From Vitis vinifera (taxonomy: Eukaryota; Streptophyta; Magnoliopsida; Vitales; Vitaceae), in assembly GCF_030704535.1 (NCBI RefSeq), contig NC_081806.1, positions 3,917,001 to 3,981,000 of the forward strand: DNA of 64,000 nucleotides. The letters are read 5' to 3'. Below, in pieces: positions 23,021 through 34,649 of the stretch (its first letter is position 1; each line of letters begins with the position of its first letter). The notes under the pieces are model-generated. The model ran no database searches, was not told the origin of the DNA, and was given only the letters and a program-made list of their open reading frames with translations. The position numbers were made by a program, and so were the translations under genes.

Positions 23021-25096
23021 ACACCCGAAATACTCTGTTTTGTTATATGTTGTAGATATATGAAGATACCAGAATAGTGGGGCTGTAACTAATCCCAAAC
23101 TTGATAAAATAAATGTGGATTATGGCTTTTTCTCCCCGCAGCTTTATGACAAATGATTTGCTGCAAACAATGTAAAGAATTATTTGCAAAAGCTGACCAC
23201 CTAATGAACAGGTAGACGAGGATCAGGGGATCGGATTATGAAAGTAAAATGAAAAGTGATTATCATTTGGCCCGATTCGAAACTATTTTCGAAAACAAAA
23301 ACACATTTGAAAATAAAAAATTAGAAAATATTGGTTTGGTGCGGAGTGCCGTGGACGGCTCAAAAGCGTGCGGGAGATGTTGGTTTGGTTTTTTTGACGT
23401 GAGGCGGGCCATGCGCTGGAAACAATGAAAAGAAAGGAAAAGGAAATTTTACCTTCCTCCTCCATTTGCGTATACACTCCACTCACGGAAAAAGAAAAGG
23501 GGGCTTTTTTCCGACTCTATGTAACATTGACAAATGACAGCCTTGTGTTTCTAAGGTGAGCCATGGGTGGAACCCACCAACGGATGCCTTGTAGACCCCA
23601 ACTCAGCCCACCAAGGAGACGACACTTTTCTTGTCTAACCAAATGGAGATGGTAGGAGGGCGGCGTATAATAAGAAACATATCTTAGATACGATGGAAAC
23701 AAAGCCTTGCAATGTTTTAAGTATCACTCGTTTTGGAGGAAACGGTTATTTTGGGTGTAGATATATTTCTTGTTGGGAAAATGAGATGAAATATTTATCA
23801 TATTAATTGATTCAAGCCAGACAATATTTTATCTTTAAAATAGGTTTACCCTCTTCAAGGATCAAACTTCAATGTAATAGGGAATCAATGTCTCACCTCT
23901 TGGATTCAACAATCAAAACATCGTTGATTTAAGAAATATATTCATTCTACGGGTCTTACTAATATCATATAATTGTTTTTAGACATTCAAGAATAAAATT
24001 TCTTGTTCCCTTGTGCACATTTTATAGGATAAAGGTTACAAGATTGTCAATTTTTTGGCATTAAGATTGAAACCATCTAATCGATTTTTATAGTTTATTG
24101 CTTCCTCATCCAATTGTGTGTTGTATGAGAGGAATTATATTTGATAAAATGATATGTGACCTCATTGATCCATATTGGTAACTTTGCAAGATAAGTATGA
24201 AATGATCGAAATAGTTTTATGTGACAACTTATTGAATCCATAAAAGTTTCAAGTATCCACATGGTCATTTTTTTAAGTGGGAGAATGTTGGAATTATTAT
24301 GGCCCTCATGATCACATAAAGTTAATCCTTGTATTCTATGGTTTATGACCGAAGTCATGAATTTAATGTATTTACATTTCTCATATTATATATATCATGT
24401 ATGTAGGAAGATTAAATGTGCAAGGTATATGAAAAAATATGAAGTATCATAACAAAAGTCATGAATTTGCTAAATTGTGTACAAATTATAATGACCAAAA
24501 TCATGTACCTACTTTAAAGTTATCATATACCAAGAATATTACATAGAATTGAGAAGTATGAATTTATACTATCTAATAGGAAGTGTTCATTTGTGACTCT
24601 AGATGGAAGATCACTTAACATGTTATAAAAAAAACTCTTGATTCCTCTCTTCACTCATCCTTAAGTTTTGAAGGATTTCATCGTTTGTTCAAACATTTAA
24701 TAAGAGAAAGAAAAGGAAAGATACACGGTATGAATACTAATACAAAGAGACTAGGGTATATACTACCAGAGTGACTTAACATTATAAGTAATTTCCATAG
24801 AGTGATCTTTATCATAATAGTACAAAATGAGGTTTGTAGATTTATTTTCTTCCATTAAACTAGAGTTTGTGTGATGTTATTTTGTTCCAATGTCAATTTC
24901 TTCCCAAAATTGTAACATCTCATCACAATGCTAAATAACATAGAGAAATAGATGATGGAAGGGAATTTGTGTATTGACATTTTTTGTTTTAATGTTTGAG
25001 AAGAATGTTATGTTTTTTAGTATTAATTGAATCTATTTTTAAGTTCTAAGTTATTTTTAAATATTGCTAAACCCATTTAAAATTTAAATGAATTAA
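23021..25096. other. Intergenic; no gene recognised
   Basis: The amine oxidase 3' UTR likely ends soon after the AATAAA at 23108-23113. The rest has only short open frames without family resemblance (23283-23702, 24095-24358). Confidence 0.55.
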
Positions 25097-25617
25097 GGGT
25101 TTGTTTGATAAATTAACTTAATAATTTAATAACTTAATTTAAATTATTAAATAAATTAAATATGTTTGATAAAATAACTTAATAATATTACTTAGAATTA
25201 AAAATAACTTTTAATAATAATTCAAAATAATTAACTTATTCCAAATTCCAAATTTCTTTTACTCAATATGCTTACACTTGTCAAAATCTTTTTTACATCC
25301 ACACGGATATATTTGTCACTCATTTTTTGTAGTAAATATTTTATAGTTATTTTATGTAATTTTATGCTTTTATAGTATTTTTAATTTGGATATTTAAGAA
25401 CAAATTTATTACTTAAAATTAAATATGTAATTTTAGTTAAAATCAATTATAGTGAATATCTTTGATAATTTAAAAATAATAATAATAAGTTCATTTTATG
25501 GAACAATTTCAGTGATTATAGCAAAAATAAATAAATAAATAATTTAAGATTAATTTAATGGAAGAGTCAACTTAATCATTAGGTAATAATTAAGCATTAA
25601 TTTTCACCAAACATTAT
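25097..25617 (+). mobile_element. AT-rich MITE, family C copy 1
   Basis: The left end GGGTTTGTTTGATAAATTAA and the right end on the minus strand (AATGTTTGGTGAAAATTAAT) are imperfect inverted repeats running on into CTTAAT motifs. It is preceded by TAA. The interior shares segments such as CAAATTTATTACTTAAAATT with the interrupted copy at 26044-27728. No coding capacity. Confidence 0.55.
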
Positions 25618-26043
25618 GTATTGCTTGATTTTAAGTACGTTTGTCTAGTGAGAAGAGAAATAGCATGGTCATTTGGGGCAATTTTTAGCTGTGAATTTTT
25701 CAGAGTAATTTGTTTATTTTTTAAGTTCTAAATTATTTTTAAAAATTAATATACTTGCTATTATAAATTAAGTACCAGTTAATTTGAAGTCTATTTATCA
25801 AATAAGAAAAGTTGAAAAAAAATATAATTTTACAAATAATAATAATAATAAGAAGAAAGTTATTTTAGGATTAGTTTTTTTTTTCATAAATTTCAGATAT
25901 TAACTGGATTATTATTTAAATTTCTAGATTTTTTAATAAATTCAATGTGTTAAGTCTTTTTTTTTTAAGTTAATTAAAAATTATAAAAATATATAATTAT
26001 ATGACATGGAAAAATTAGTGAAGTAATTCATAATCAGTTTTAG

Positions 26044-27728
26044 AGGATATTTGGTAAATCAAATTAATGACTTAATAATTTAATATTACAACTTAAAGTT
26101 AAAATTAACTTTAAATAATAAGTTCAAATAGTTAACTTATTATTAATATCAATTTTTTTTGTTTCATTTACCCATACTAGTGACAATATATTTTAAAATT
26201 ATGATTTCATATTCATGACTTATTTTTTATAATAAATGTTTTATGATTATATTATACATCTACAATACTTTAAATATAAATGTTTTATGTGAAATATGAC
26301 TAATTAAATTAAGCAAATCACCTAAGAAAGAGTGAGGGATGAATTGGGTGTTAAAAGCTTTTTGAAAATTTTTAAACAAACACAAAGAGATAAGTAGAAT
26401 TAAGCAAGATAATAAAAAAAATTAAAAATAGATAAAGAAATTGCAAACTCTTTTTATAACGGTTCAACAATCTACCTACATCCACTTTTTTCAAACTCTT
26501 AATCAAGTAAAGGTTCCACTGTCTCCAAGGCTTTAAGACTAAAGTCTTCAATCTTCTCACACTTGGATTACAAGATTCCAATCGCTTCACACTCCCTTTA
26601 TGTTTACACACACTTGAATCTTTTTCCTCAAAAAGAATAAATGGAAGATGATTCAATGTTTTCAACCCTAGAAGGATCTTACCTCACAATACAAGAAGAC
26701 TTAGGATAGATTTTGTGGTGTATTAATGGAATAAGCAAGTTTGAAATCAGATGCACTTGAATAAAGAGTTTTGAAAATGAGAAAGTAGGTGCTTTTCAAT
26801 TCAATGGATGTGTTCCGTTATCAACAAATGCAATAAACTCTTCAATTTATAGAAAACATATTAAAAACTTAAAACAACTAAAAGTAACATCAATCAATCG
26901 AGTTTTGGTTCAATAGATTGACTAGTCATTGATGCATTTAATGTTGTGTAGGTGATTGTTGGTGCTTTTAAAATTCAACCAACCCTTTATCAAACTTCCA
27001 TTGGGTAAGCCTAGCCGATTAAGTCAGCTCTTCAATCGATTTGACCGATTCAAATAAATCTTAATCGACTATACCCAAAAGTAAATAAAAACCTCTAATT
27101 TGAGGTTCCAACAACTTATATAACCCTTTTTAAAACCTTTTTTTTTTTTTAAATTAAGTTAGTTTAGGAAGAATTAAACTAAAGGTTTTGAATGAAAACA
27201 CCTATTCATCCACTTTCATAATAAAAAATTATTTTAAAGCTTAGGTAAGAATAAAGAGAGTACCTTTCAAGTATATGAAATAAAGTTTTAAACCTAAGTT
27301 TACCATAGAATACCACCTCACAAATTTTCTAAACACTTTAATACTTAAAGAATCCATGTCTTCATGTCATTTGATTTTCTTTTAAGGTTGCTTAAACTTT
27401 CTTTAGTAATTTTCATTAAAACTTGAAAATTTTACTTAATATAAAACGTTAGTGAACTTAACATCGTTTTATAATCATCAAAACTTGATTGGAAGAACCA
27501 TTGGGCTAACATTCTATAAATAAATTTATTACTTAAAATTAATGAAAATAAATAATTTAAAATCAACGAGGATAAATATTAGTCAAAATTAACAAGGGTA
27601 TATTAATCAATTTGATAATTTAGTATAAATTTTAAGTTATTAACTTAAAATAAACAGCTTAAAAATAATTTAATTTAAAGTTAACTTAAGTCATTAAGTA
27701 ATAAATATTGACTTTTACTAAATACCAA
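26044..27728 (+). mobile_element. AT-rich MITE, family C copy 2, interrupted by an insertion
   Basis: The left part (26044 to about 26315) and right part (about 27513 to 27728) align with the left and right halves of the 25097 copy: ATTTGGTAAATCAAATTAAT and AATAATTTAAT at the left; TTTATTACTTAAAATTAA, GTTAACTTAAG and TACTAAATACC at the right. About 1.2 kb of unrelated sequence separates the halves. Confidence 0.5.
26318..27512. mobile_element. About 1.2-kb insertion nested in a MITE
   Basis: It begins near CACCTAAGAAAGAGTGAGGG and ends near GGGCTAACATTC; its base composition is less AT-rich than the host MITE. No transposase or clear terminal inverted repeat is seen, and the minus-strand frame 26372-26665 has no family resemblance. 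It may be a Helitron-like or other non-autonomous element; boundaries are approximate. Confidence 0.4.
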
Positions 27729-27903
27729 CTTAGTTTCATCACTTTTTAATATTAATTGAATTAGTTCTTTTAGTTCCATGACTTTCTACTATTAATTGAA
27801 ATAGATATTTGGGATATAAATTTTAAATATTAACAAATCCAATGCATTAAGTATAGTTTAAAATATAAGTGATATATCTTATTTTTATATAAAAAAATAC
27901 AAA

Positions 27904-27945
27904 GTTGAGATGGCCGAGTTGGTCTAAGGCGCCAGATTAAGGTTT

Positions 27946-27976
<31 letters not shown>

Positions 27977-27984
27977 TCTCAACA
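27904..27984 (+). tRNA. tRNA-Leu (anticodon AAG)
   Basis: An 81-nt class II tRNA without intron. The acceptor stem GTTGAGA (27904-27910) pairs with TCTCAAC (27977-27983), followed by discriminator A. The A box is TGGCCGAGTTGG and the B box GGTTCAAATCC. The anticodon stem CCAGA/TTTGG (with one G-T pair) closes the loop TTAAGGT, anticodon AAG at 27939-27941. A variable arm of the leucine type follows (TCCGAAAGGGCG). Upstream are a TATA-like run and a CAA near -4, and downstream T runs for Pol III termination, as in expressed plant tRNA genes. Confidence 0.96.
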
Positions 27985-28252
27985 TGTTTATTTTTGTTTT
28001 TATCAAATATTCAAGCCCAAGCCCATTTCAAACAAAACCCAATTCTATTTTCCATTTTGTCTTTTCCAATTTCTAACCAAAATACAACATGTTTATTATG
28101 TTTTTATCAATATTTAACCCAAATATTCAAGCCCAAGCCCATTTCAAACAAACCCGAATTCTATTTTCCCTTTTGTCTTTTCCAATTTCTAACCAACATA
28201 TCCAAGCCCGCATTCTGAATTCCATTTTTTCTTTTCCAATTTCCCTACGATT
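27985..28252. repeat. Tandem repeat of about 106-116 bp just 3' of the tRNA
   Basis: About 2.3 copies. The landmark AACATGTTTATT occurs at 27981 and 28087, TCAAGCCCAAGCCCATTTCA at 28011 and 28127, and a third partial copy begins near 28200 (ATCCAAGCCCGCATTC) and ends at CTTTTCCAATTTC. The second copy has about 10 extra bases. The repeat starts inside the last bases of the tRNA gene. Confidence 0.75.
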
Positions 28253-30117
28253 TTTAAAAGATTGTTCTTATAATTTTCCGTAAAGGTGATGTCAATTGTT
28301 GAATTTGGGGCACACGACAACCGCATAAGCATTTGCAAGGTTACTTCTCCATAGTTAGTGTAGCACGCCAGTGTACTTTTTCCTTTCAACTTGCTTTGAA
28401 GTCTTTGCTTGAGTGATGAGAAGAGTAATGCATCGGTGCTAATACATTCAACCCGACCCCTAATCCAACCCAATCTCTAATTCAAGGTGTTTAATCGAAA
28501 TATAACTTTTTTTAATTTTTTCAAATTTGATTTATGTTCAAGTCAAATTTAAGTTGATCAAATTAAGCTCGGGTATTCTGAATTATATGTCAACATCATA
28601 TTAAGATATTAAACATTTTTCTTATAAAATTATTTGAAATAAAATAAATAGAATATAAATTATAAGTATCATAAAATATTAACAATTCATTTGACAATAA
28701 TTTTAGAAAATATTTTTATTTAAAAAAAAATATTAAACGTTTAATAAAATTTTAAAAACTTTTAAAACTTTGAAAAATCACTTATATGCTTCTGAGTAGA
28801 ACCACCCTGACCACACTCAAAATCAGGTTGAAGTAAAACCTAATCTGTCAAAATCCTTTACCCAAACCCAGATATTAAAAATATTTATTCATAGGGTCGA
28901 GTCACGTCAACCACTAAAAGATATCACATTGCCTAGAAGGTTCGACATAGTGGGCAACATATGACCAGGGAAACTATCATCATTTGGATGAACGTAAGCT
29001 TTCAGTCATTTATGGCTCACATGATTACTGTCTATGTAATGTTTTGGGTTAATACCCCCTTACACAGGGCATGAACTAGAACGGGACAAACCAATCGGCA
29101 TCAATTCATTAGAGTTCCTGTGAAATTTTTGACACAAAGTAGAAAATGGGTCAATCTGAAATTAGGAGTAGAATCCAAGCAAGGAAGCCAGATTATAAAG
29201 ACACCAAAACTTAAACGAAAAAACATGGAGGTTTCTCTAGCAGAAGAGTCTTGGAAGAAGTCATGTGTGGAAGTAAAAGTCTAAATGATGGGCAAAATGA
29301 CCTTGACTGGGCAGAGAGATGAAACTGAAAGCGACTTGTCTGTGTACACTATTGGAAATATGACACCAACTGAGCGTATGATTTAACAAGGTACCAAGAG
29401 CCATTTCCAAGAAGCCCTCTCTGAATTGCATCGATAGTGCCGGCCACTATAGAATCCCCCCTGGCCCTTTTGGTTTGTTGCTTTCCAATTCCATATCTGC
29501 ATGACGAATTTCCCATATTGATAAAATTGTATCTTATCTCTGTCAGAAGCACCACAGCCACTTACATTTCTCATAAAAGAGGAGCCTTTACGTTAAAGGT
29601 CACTATGATGGAGAAAAAAAAAAAAGATGAGCAACAGGACGATTCCATGGACCAGAGACCATGTTCTTTAGACCTAAAGGTGATCTGGATCGTGTTGATT
29701 GTAGCTGTTCATTTGGGTCCCATGGGAAAGTTTTGATTGATTAGAAGTCCACCACTAACGATGGATATTGTAAGGATGAATTATCGGATACAACTGTTCA
29801 TTGACTTGTGATGCCAATCCAAAGTCCTAAACCGTTTGAAGGCTAGAGGAGAGAGGAGGGTTATACTATATTGTTATTGGAAACAAGAAAAACAAAGCTA
29901 ACTTTGAAAATTATGAAAGGCAAATGAGAACGCTGACCCGTTCTTACAGTTCTCCATCAGACAATCTGTCCAAAGGTCCCAACTCATTGCCTCCTCATTA
30001 TTCTGCACCAACAAATACCCAGTGAAAAATAAGAGAACATTGGGTTGAACCAACAAGGGGAAAAGGGAAGGAAGACCACAAACACAAGAATTGGGTGTGG
30101 GGAGAGAACGAGGGAGA
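28253..30117. other. Intergenic; no gene recognised
   Basis: The sequence is less AT-rich from 28900 on and includes the promoter and leader of the next gene. Overlapping frames at 29349-29574 (-) and 29437-29736 (+) show no known domain, so an unannotated transcript is possible but not supported. Confidence 0.45.
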
Positions 30118-32076
30118 ATGCATTCTCCTTGCATTAGGGAGACCTCAGAAGCCTGCTTTCAAGGTTGCTGTCTGGCTTCTTTGCCTGGTTTTCCTGATCC
30201 CCATGGCACGGATCCAAAGAATCTCAGCAGTGCTGCTGTATCCAGGTACAATTTTGCTCTCACCACAGTTTCATCTCTCTTCCCAAACACCCAATTCACC
30301 AACCATGAATCCCTCCCTCCGTTGGATGAATCGTTTTCTAGCTTCAATAAAGCGTACCCACAATACTCCAACACTAATCAAGCCGATCAGATAAGAGCCC
30401 AAGAATACTACCATCTGTCCATGTCCAACCATGTATGTCTTGATTACATTGGCCATGGCCTCTTCTCCTATTCCCAGCTACAAAGTCATCACATGACAGC
30501 CCCAGTTCCCTCTTCATCATCATCTTCTGCTCCATCACTGAATTTCAGTTCTCTAGAACTGCCCTTCTTTGAAATCTCCTACAAGTCAGTAAATTTGAAT
30601 TCTCAGATACTCTATGGTGGAGAAGAGTCAGAATTGGAATCTAAAATCCGGAAAAGAATTATGGATTTTATGAATATCTCTGAAGCAGACTACTCCATGG
30701 TTTTCACTGCCAACCAGTCATCAGCTTTTAAACTTCTAGCAGACTTCTATCCATTCCAGTCTAACCAAAATCTTCTTACGGTCTATGATTATGAGAATGA
30801 GGCAGTGGGAGCAATGATCCGTGCATCCAAGAAGAGAAGCGCCCGAGTCCTGTCGGCAGAGTTCTCATGGCCTAATTTGAGGATTCATTCAGCAAAACTG
30901 AAGAAGATTATACTAAACAAGAGGAAAAAGAGGAGAGGGTTGTTTGTATTCCCACTTCAGTCAAGGATGACTGGAGCTCGATATTCTTACTTGTGGATGA
31001 GCATGGCACAGGAGAATGGGTGGCATGTCTTACTTGATGCATGCGCATTGGGACCTAAGGACATGGAGACCTTGGGCCTCTCTCTCTTTAGGCCAGACTT
31101 TCTCATCTGCTCTTTTTTCAAGGTTTTTGGGAAGAACCCATCTGGGTTTGGATGCCTATTTGTCAAGAAATCCAGTGCTTCAATCTTAAAGGATTCAACT
31201 ACTGCTGTAAGTGTAGGGATTGTGAGTCTTCTTCCAGCTACAAGACGATCTCAGTTCCCTGATGAATCAGCCACTACTGATATAGAGACTGAACAAACAT
31301 CAAAGCTTAAATTGCATAAGGGTGAGTTGCCAGCAGCAAGTTCCTTGTCTGGGCCTTTACCTGTTCAGAAAATAAGCAATGAAACTTTTGAATCATATGA
31401 AATTTCTGATGTTAACTTCAAACAGAAGGGTTCATCATCCTCCGAAATTGTGGAATTGGAGATGCCACTTGACATTCCCCAATCCCTAAACAAAGACAGC
31501 AGCGTCAATGGGTACTCACAGATTGAATGTAGAGGCTTGGATCATGCGGATTCATTGGGCCTGATACTGATCAGTTTGAGAGCAAGATTCCTGATCAACT
31601 GGCTGGTAAATGCATTAATGAGCCTTCGACACCCACATTCAGAAAATGGACTTCCCCTAGTCAGAATCTATGGCCCAAATGTAGCATTTGACCGAGGACC
31701 AGCTGTGGCATTCAATGTGTTTGATTGGAAAGGAGAAAAGGTTGAGCCCACTCTAGTGCAAAAGCTTGCAGATCGAAGCAACATTTCCTTAAGTCATGGA
31801 TTTTTGCAGCATATATGGTTCTCAGATAAGTACGAAGAAGAGAAAGAGAAGATTCTAGAGCTAAGGACCATTGGAGTGGAAGGAACACTAGGAAATAAAA
31901 AGCGAGATAAATCTAGTTCAGGAATATCTGTGGTCTCAGCAGCATTAGGACTCCTAACCAACTTTGAGGATGTGTACAACCTCTGGGCATTTGTATCCCG
32001 GTTTCTAGATGCTGACTTTGTGGAGAAAGAGCGATGGAGATATGTGGCTCTAAATCAGAAGACAGTCGAAGTTTAA
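30118..32076 (+). CDS. Molybdenum-cofactor-sulfurase-like PLP-dependent protein
   Basis: A single uninterrupted exon of 652 residues. The ATG at 30118 is used because the frame upstream lacks an ATG; it gives the MHSPCIRETSEACFQGCC start. The domain is a class V aminotransferase/cysteine-desulfurase fold: YGGEESELESKIRKRIMDF, then SMVFTANQSSAFKLLADFYPF, then LLDACALG (PLP-binding Asp), and a putative Schiff-base lysine at about 335 in SFFKVFGKNPSGFGCLF. Relatives in Arabidopsis are At4g22980 and At2g23520. They resemble the N-terminal half of ABA3 but lack the MOSC domain, and so does this protein. True sulfurase activity is not established for the group. Residues 370-470 form a low-complexity Ser/Thr-rich insert between the catalytic core and a C-terminal domain. 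No introns, as is usual in this family. Confidence 0.88.
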   Translation: MHSPCIRETSEACFQGCCLASLPGFPDPHGTDPKNLSSAAVSRYNFALTTVSSLFPNTQFTNHESLPPLDESFSSFNKAYPQYSNTNQADQIRAQEYYHLSMSNHVCLDYIGHGLFSYSQLQSHHMTAPVPSSSSSSAPSLNFSSLELPFFEISYKSVNLNSQILYGGEESELESKIRKRIMDFMNISEADYSMVFTANQSSAFKLLADFYPFQSNQNLLTVYDYENEAVGAMIRASKKRSARVLSAEFSWPNLRIHSAKLKKIILNKRKKRRGLFVFPLQSRMTGARYSYLWMSMAQENGWHVLLDACALGPKDMETLGLSLFRPDFLICSFFKVFGKNPSGFGCLFVKKSSASILKDSTTAVSVGIVSLLPATRRSQFPDESATTDIETEQTSKLKLHKGELPAASSLSGPLPVQKISNETFESYEISDVNFKQKGSSSSEIVELEMPLDIPQSLNKDSSVNGYSQIECRGLDHADSLGLILISLRARFLINWLVNALMSLRHPHSENGLPLVRIYGPNVAFDRGPAVAFNVFDWKGEKVEPTLVQKLADRSNISLSHGFLQHIWFSDKYEEEKEKILELRTIGVEGTLGNKKRDKSSSGISVVSAALGLLTNFEDVYNLWAFVSRFLDADFVEKERWRYVALNQKTVEV

Positions 32077-33753
32077 ATTGAACTTATTCTTTCATTCTTT
32101 CACATTATGTCAATCCATAATTTATTATGATTTATGCATTCCTACTGTCATATTGAGTCATATAATCACACCAAAAAAGAAAAAATTATATTTCTAGTAG
32201 AAGAAAGAATAACACAAACTGTTCTTCTGATTCAAATTTCAATTATTTGTATCACAGTTGATTCGGGTTTAGAAATTAAATGGTAAGAATGTGGATAAAA
32301 TAGCACAAGTCCACAAGCTTCCATTTATGGTACTTCGCAACCATGGGTGTTCTAAAATCTATCATCACCGTTTGTCTAGGAACAATCTTGATTTATATTT
32401 GGATGGAATATCTCATTGAGATATAACTCAAATATCAATCTGATCTAACTCATGATCAGAGGCACATGACTGAAGAACTGACATGTCCATGGATGGGTCT
32501 GGAATTTTGAGTTACTGCTTGGAGGGAGCTGTTTAAACTGCTTCTATTGGGGTTGCCTGAGCCAATTTTTCATTTATTGAGATTTCTAACATGAAGGTAA
32601 GTGTTTCATGTTTTCAACTGGGCTTGGTTCCTAAATTTGTATGCCAGGCATGACCTTTCTCTTGCTGTAGTACAAACTACTAATGGGAGTTCCTGAGAAC
32701 CATATCCCTGGCATCCACAGTAGGAGAAGATCAATACTTTGGCACACAAATTTCATAATCTCCAAAATGAAAGACAATGGAATCCTTCGGTTTCTTTTCT
32801 CTAGGAAGTCACTTGTTGGCAACTGGGTGGCTATTTAGACCTTATTAATCTAACAAGCCCTAAGAAATCAAAGAGAACTGTCGCCATAGATTCCCCACAT
32901 ATCATGGATGCCAAATGGCCATGATTTTAACATTCAATTTGAATGGCTCCTATTTGAAGATGAAGAAGCATATGATGCTCCCCCAAATTGTCGTAAACTC
33001 AATGACCAGTGCTCATATTAATTCTGTCCTCCATAGAATCGGATAGAAATCCTCAAAGGTTGCATGGAAATGGAACCAATATCACAACTAAACAGCATTT
33101 TGATGAAAAGAAGATTCTGTGTTAATGCACTTGATTCAGGAATTTCTTTGAATTCATACACAAGAAGAAAACAGATTCCCTAAAACCCCAGACAAATTTT
33201 ACCAGCAACAGACAGGCAGTACAATAATTTAGAAATTAATAGCACATCAATCTGATTTTCACCAAATTTAGATATCAGAAAAACTGCCGAGAAATTAAAC
33301 CACAACCCCCCCACCCCGAAAAGAAAGAAAAAAAAATCCAGATGTTCATAAACTCATATATGGAAATCTATCCCTACCCACTACATAAAAGCCCTATATC
33401 CAGAAACCGACCAAGCTAGATCACACATCCATTGATAAACCTAACAAATAGGGTCGACTATAAGGAAAGTCGATGGTTCAGATGTCAAAATTCACAATGT
33501 TCATAGCCATTTTGCCTCAAAACTTTAGTTTAAGAATCAAAGAGAAGTCAAGGACAGGTGGGAGAAGCACAGAGCATGTTCAAAACGATAAAACAACAGT
33601 TCTATCACATAAAAATAAAAAATAAAAGATAAAAAAAGGAAGAAGAAGAAGAAGAGAAGCAAAAAATTTGCTTCGCCAGAACTCCACGGTCAGCGGCCTC
33701 TACATACTTTGAAGAGAGGTCTCGATCTATGAGGCCAACGCCTGGTTTAGCTT

Positions 33754-33841
33754 AAACCCTCCAAATGGGCCGGGCAATGGTCCTGAAAAGGATTGGGCAA
33801 TATCTGCCACCGGTTTAATATTGCTCGTTAGGGTTGGCCCA
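33754..33841. promoter_or_regulatory. Telobox and site II promoter-like cluster
   Basis: AAACCCT (33754-33760) and TGGGCC (33766-33771) on the plus strand face TTAGGGTT (33828-33835, a telobox on the minus strand) and GGCCCA (33836-33841). Teloboxes next to TGGGCC site II elements mark promoters of ribosomal-protein and snoRNA genes in plants. No such gene was recognised on either side. Confidence 0.4.
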
Positions 33842-34649
33842 TTAACATCAGTCCACTTTTACATAGTCCAACCCGCCTTGAGCCCACACACAATGGCTAA
33901 GACCAAACCAGTACACAAGAGCCCAAGAGTTAGGTCCATTTGCAAAATCTTTGAATTGCCCAAAATTTTAATTTGATTACAATTGAAATATTTGGAGTAG
34001 AAGGGGCATAAAGCCTGTGAGATGCATTTACAGGAAAGGACAATTTGGGCTATATTGAGAAATAATTTGATAAAAGTAATTTAATGAATTTTAAAAATAA
34101 TCCATCCTCGGCTCTAAGCGAAACATCATCGGAGACATGTTTAGATTGTGCTTTTTGTGAAAAAAGTGCATGTCATGAAATGTTTATGTAACTAAATATC
34201 AAAAAACATTAAAAAATGCTTTCAAGGTTTTCTTTAAAAAAGAATGGTATTTAAAAAAAATTAAAAATCATTGATCATAGACTTGTTTAGATTGTGTTTT
34301 TTGTGAAAAATGTGCATGCCATGAAATGCTTATGTAACTAAATCCAATTTGTGAGTGATTTTAAAAGGCATTAAAAATAATTCTAAGGTTTTCTCTAAAT
34401 AAAATTAGGTATTTAAAAATCACTTAACAACTTTGAAAAATCATTTGAAATGATTTTATATAATATATTATTAAGACATTTTTTTTTATACAATCAAATT
34501 TTGAGTATTTGTGTTGGATACATTTGCTAATAAACATCGTAGGATTAAACAAATCCTCACATCGAGGTAAGAAGTCGACAATGATACTATTTGTAATGAC
34601 TCATATTTAATTATGTAAATATTGACCACTTTGAGTCCAAGGTCCCTCA

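Noticed and set aside
29349-29736. Overlapping open frames on both strands near a less AT-rich patch, and a TTTCCAATTCC motif resembling miR482-type sequences
   Set aside because: No complementary arm for a hairpin and no protein family match.
30091-30117. Upstream extension of the sulfurase-like frame
   Set aside because: Also TTG-initiated; the ATG at 30118 gives the family-typical N-terminus.
34555-34570. TCCTCACATCGAGG, resembling the snRNA upstream element
   Set aside because: It has an extra base relative to the consensus and no TATA at the right spacing.
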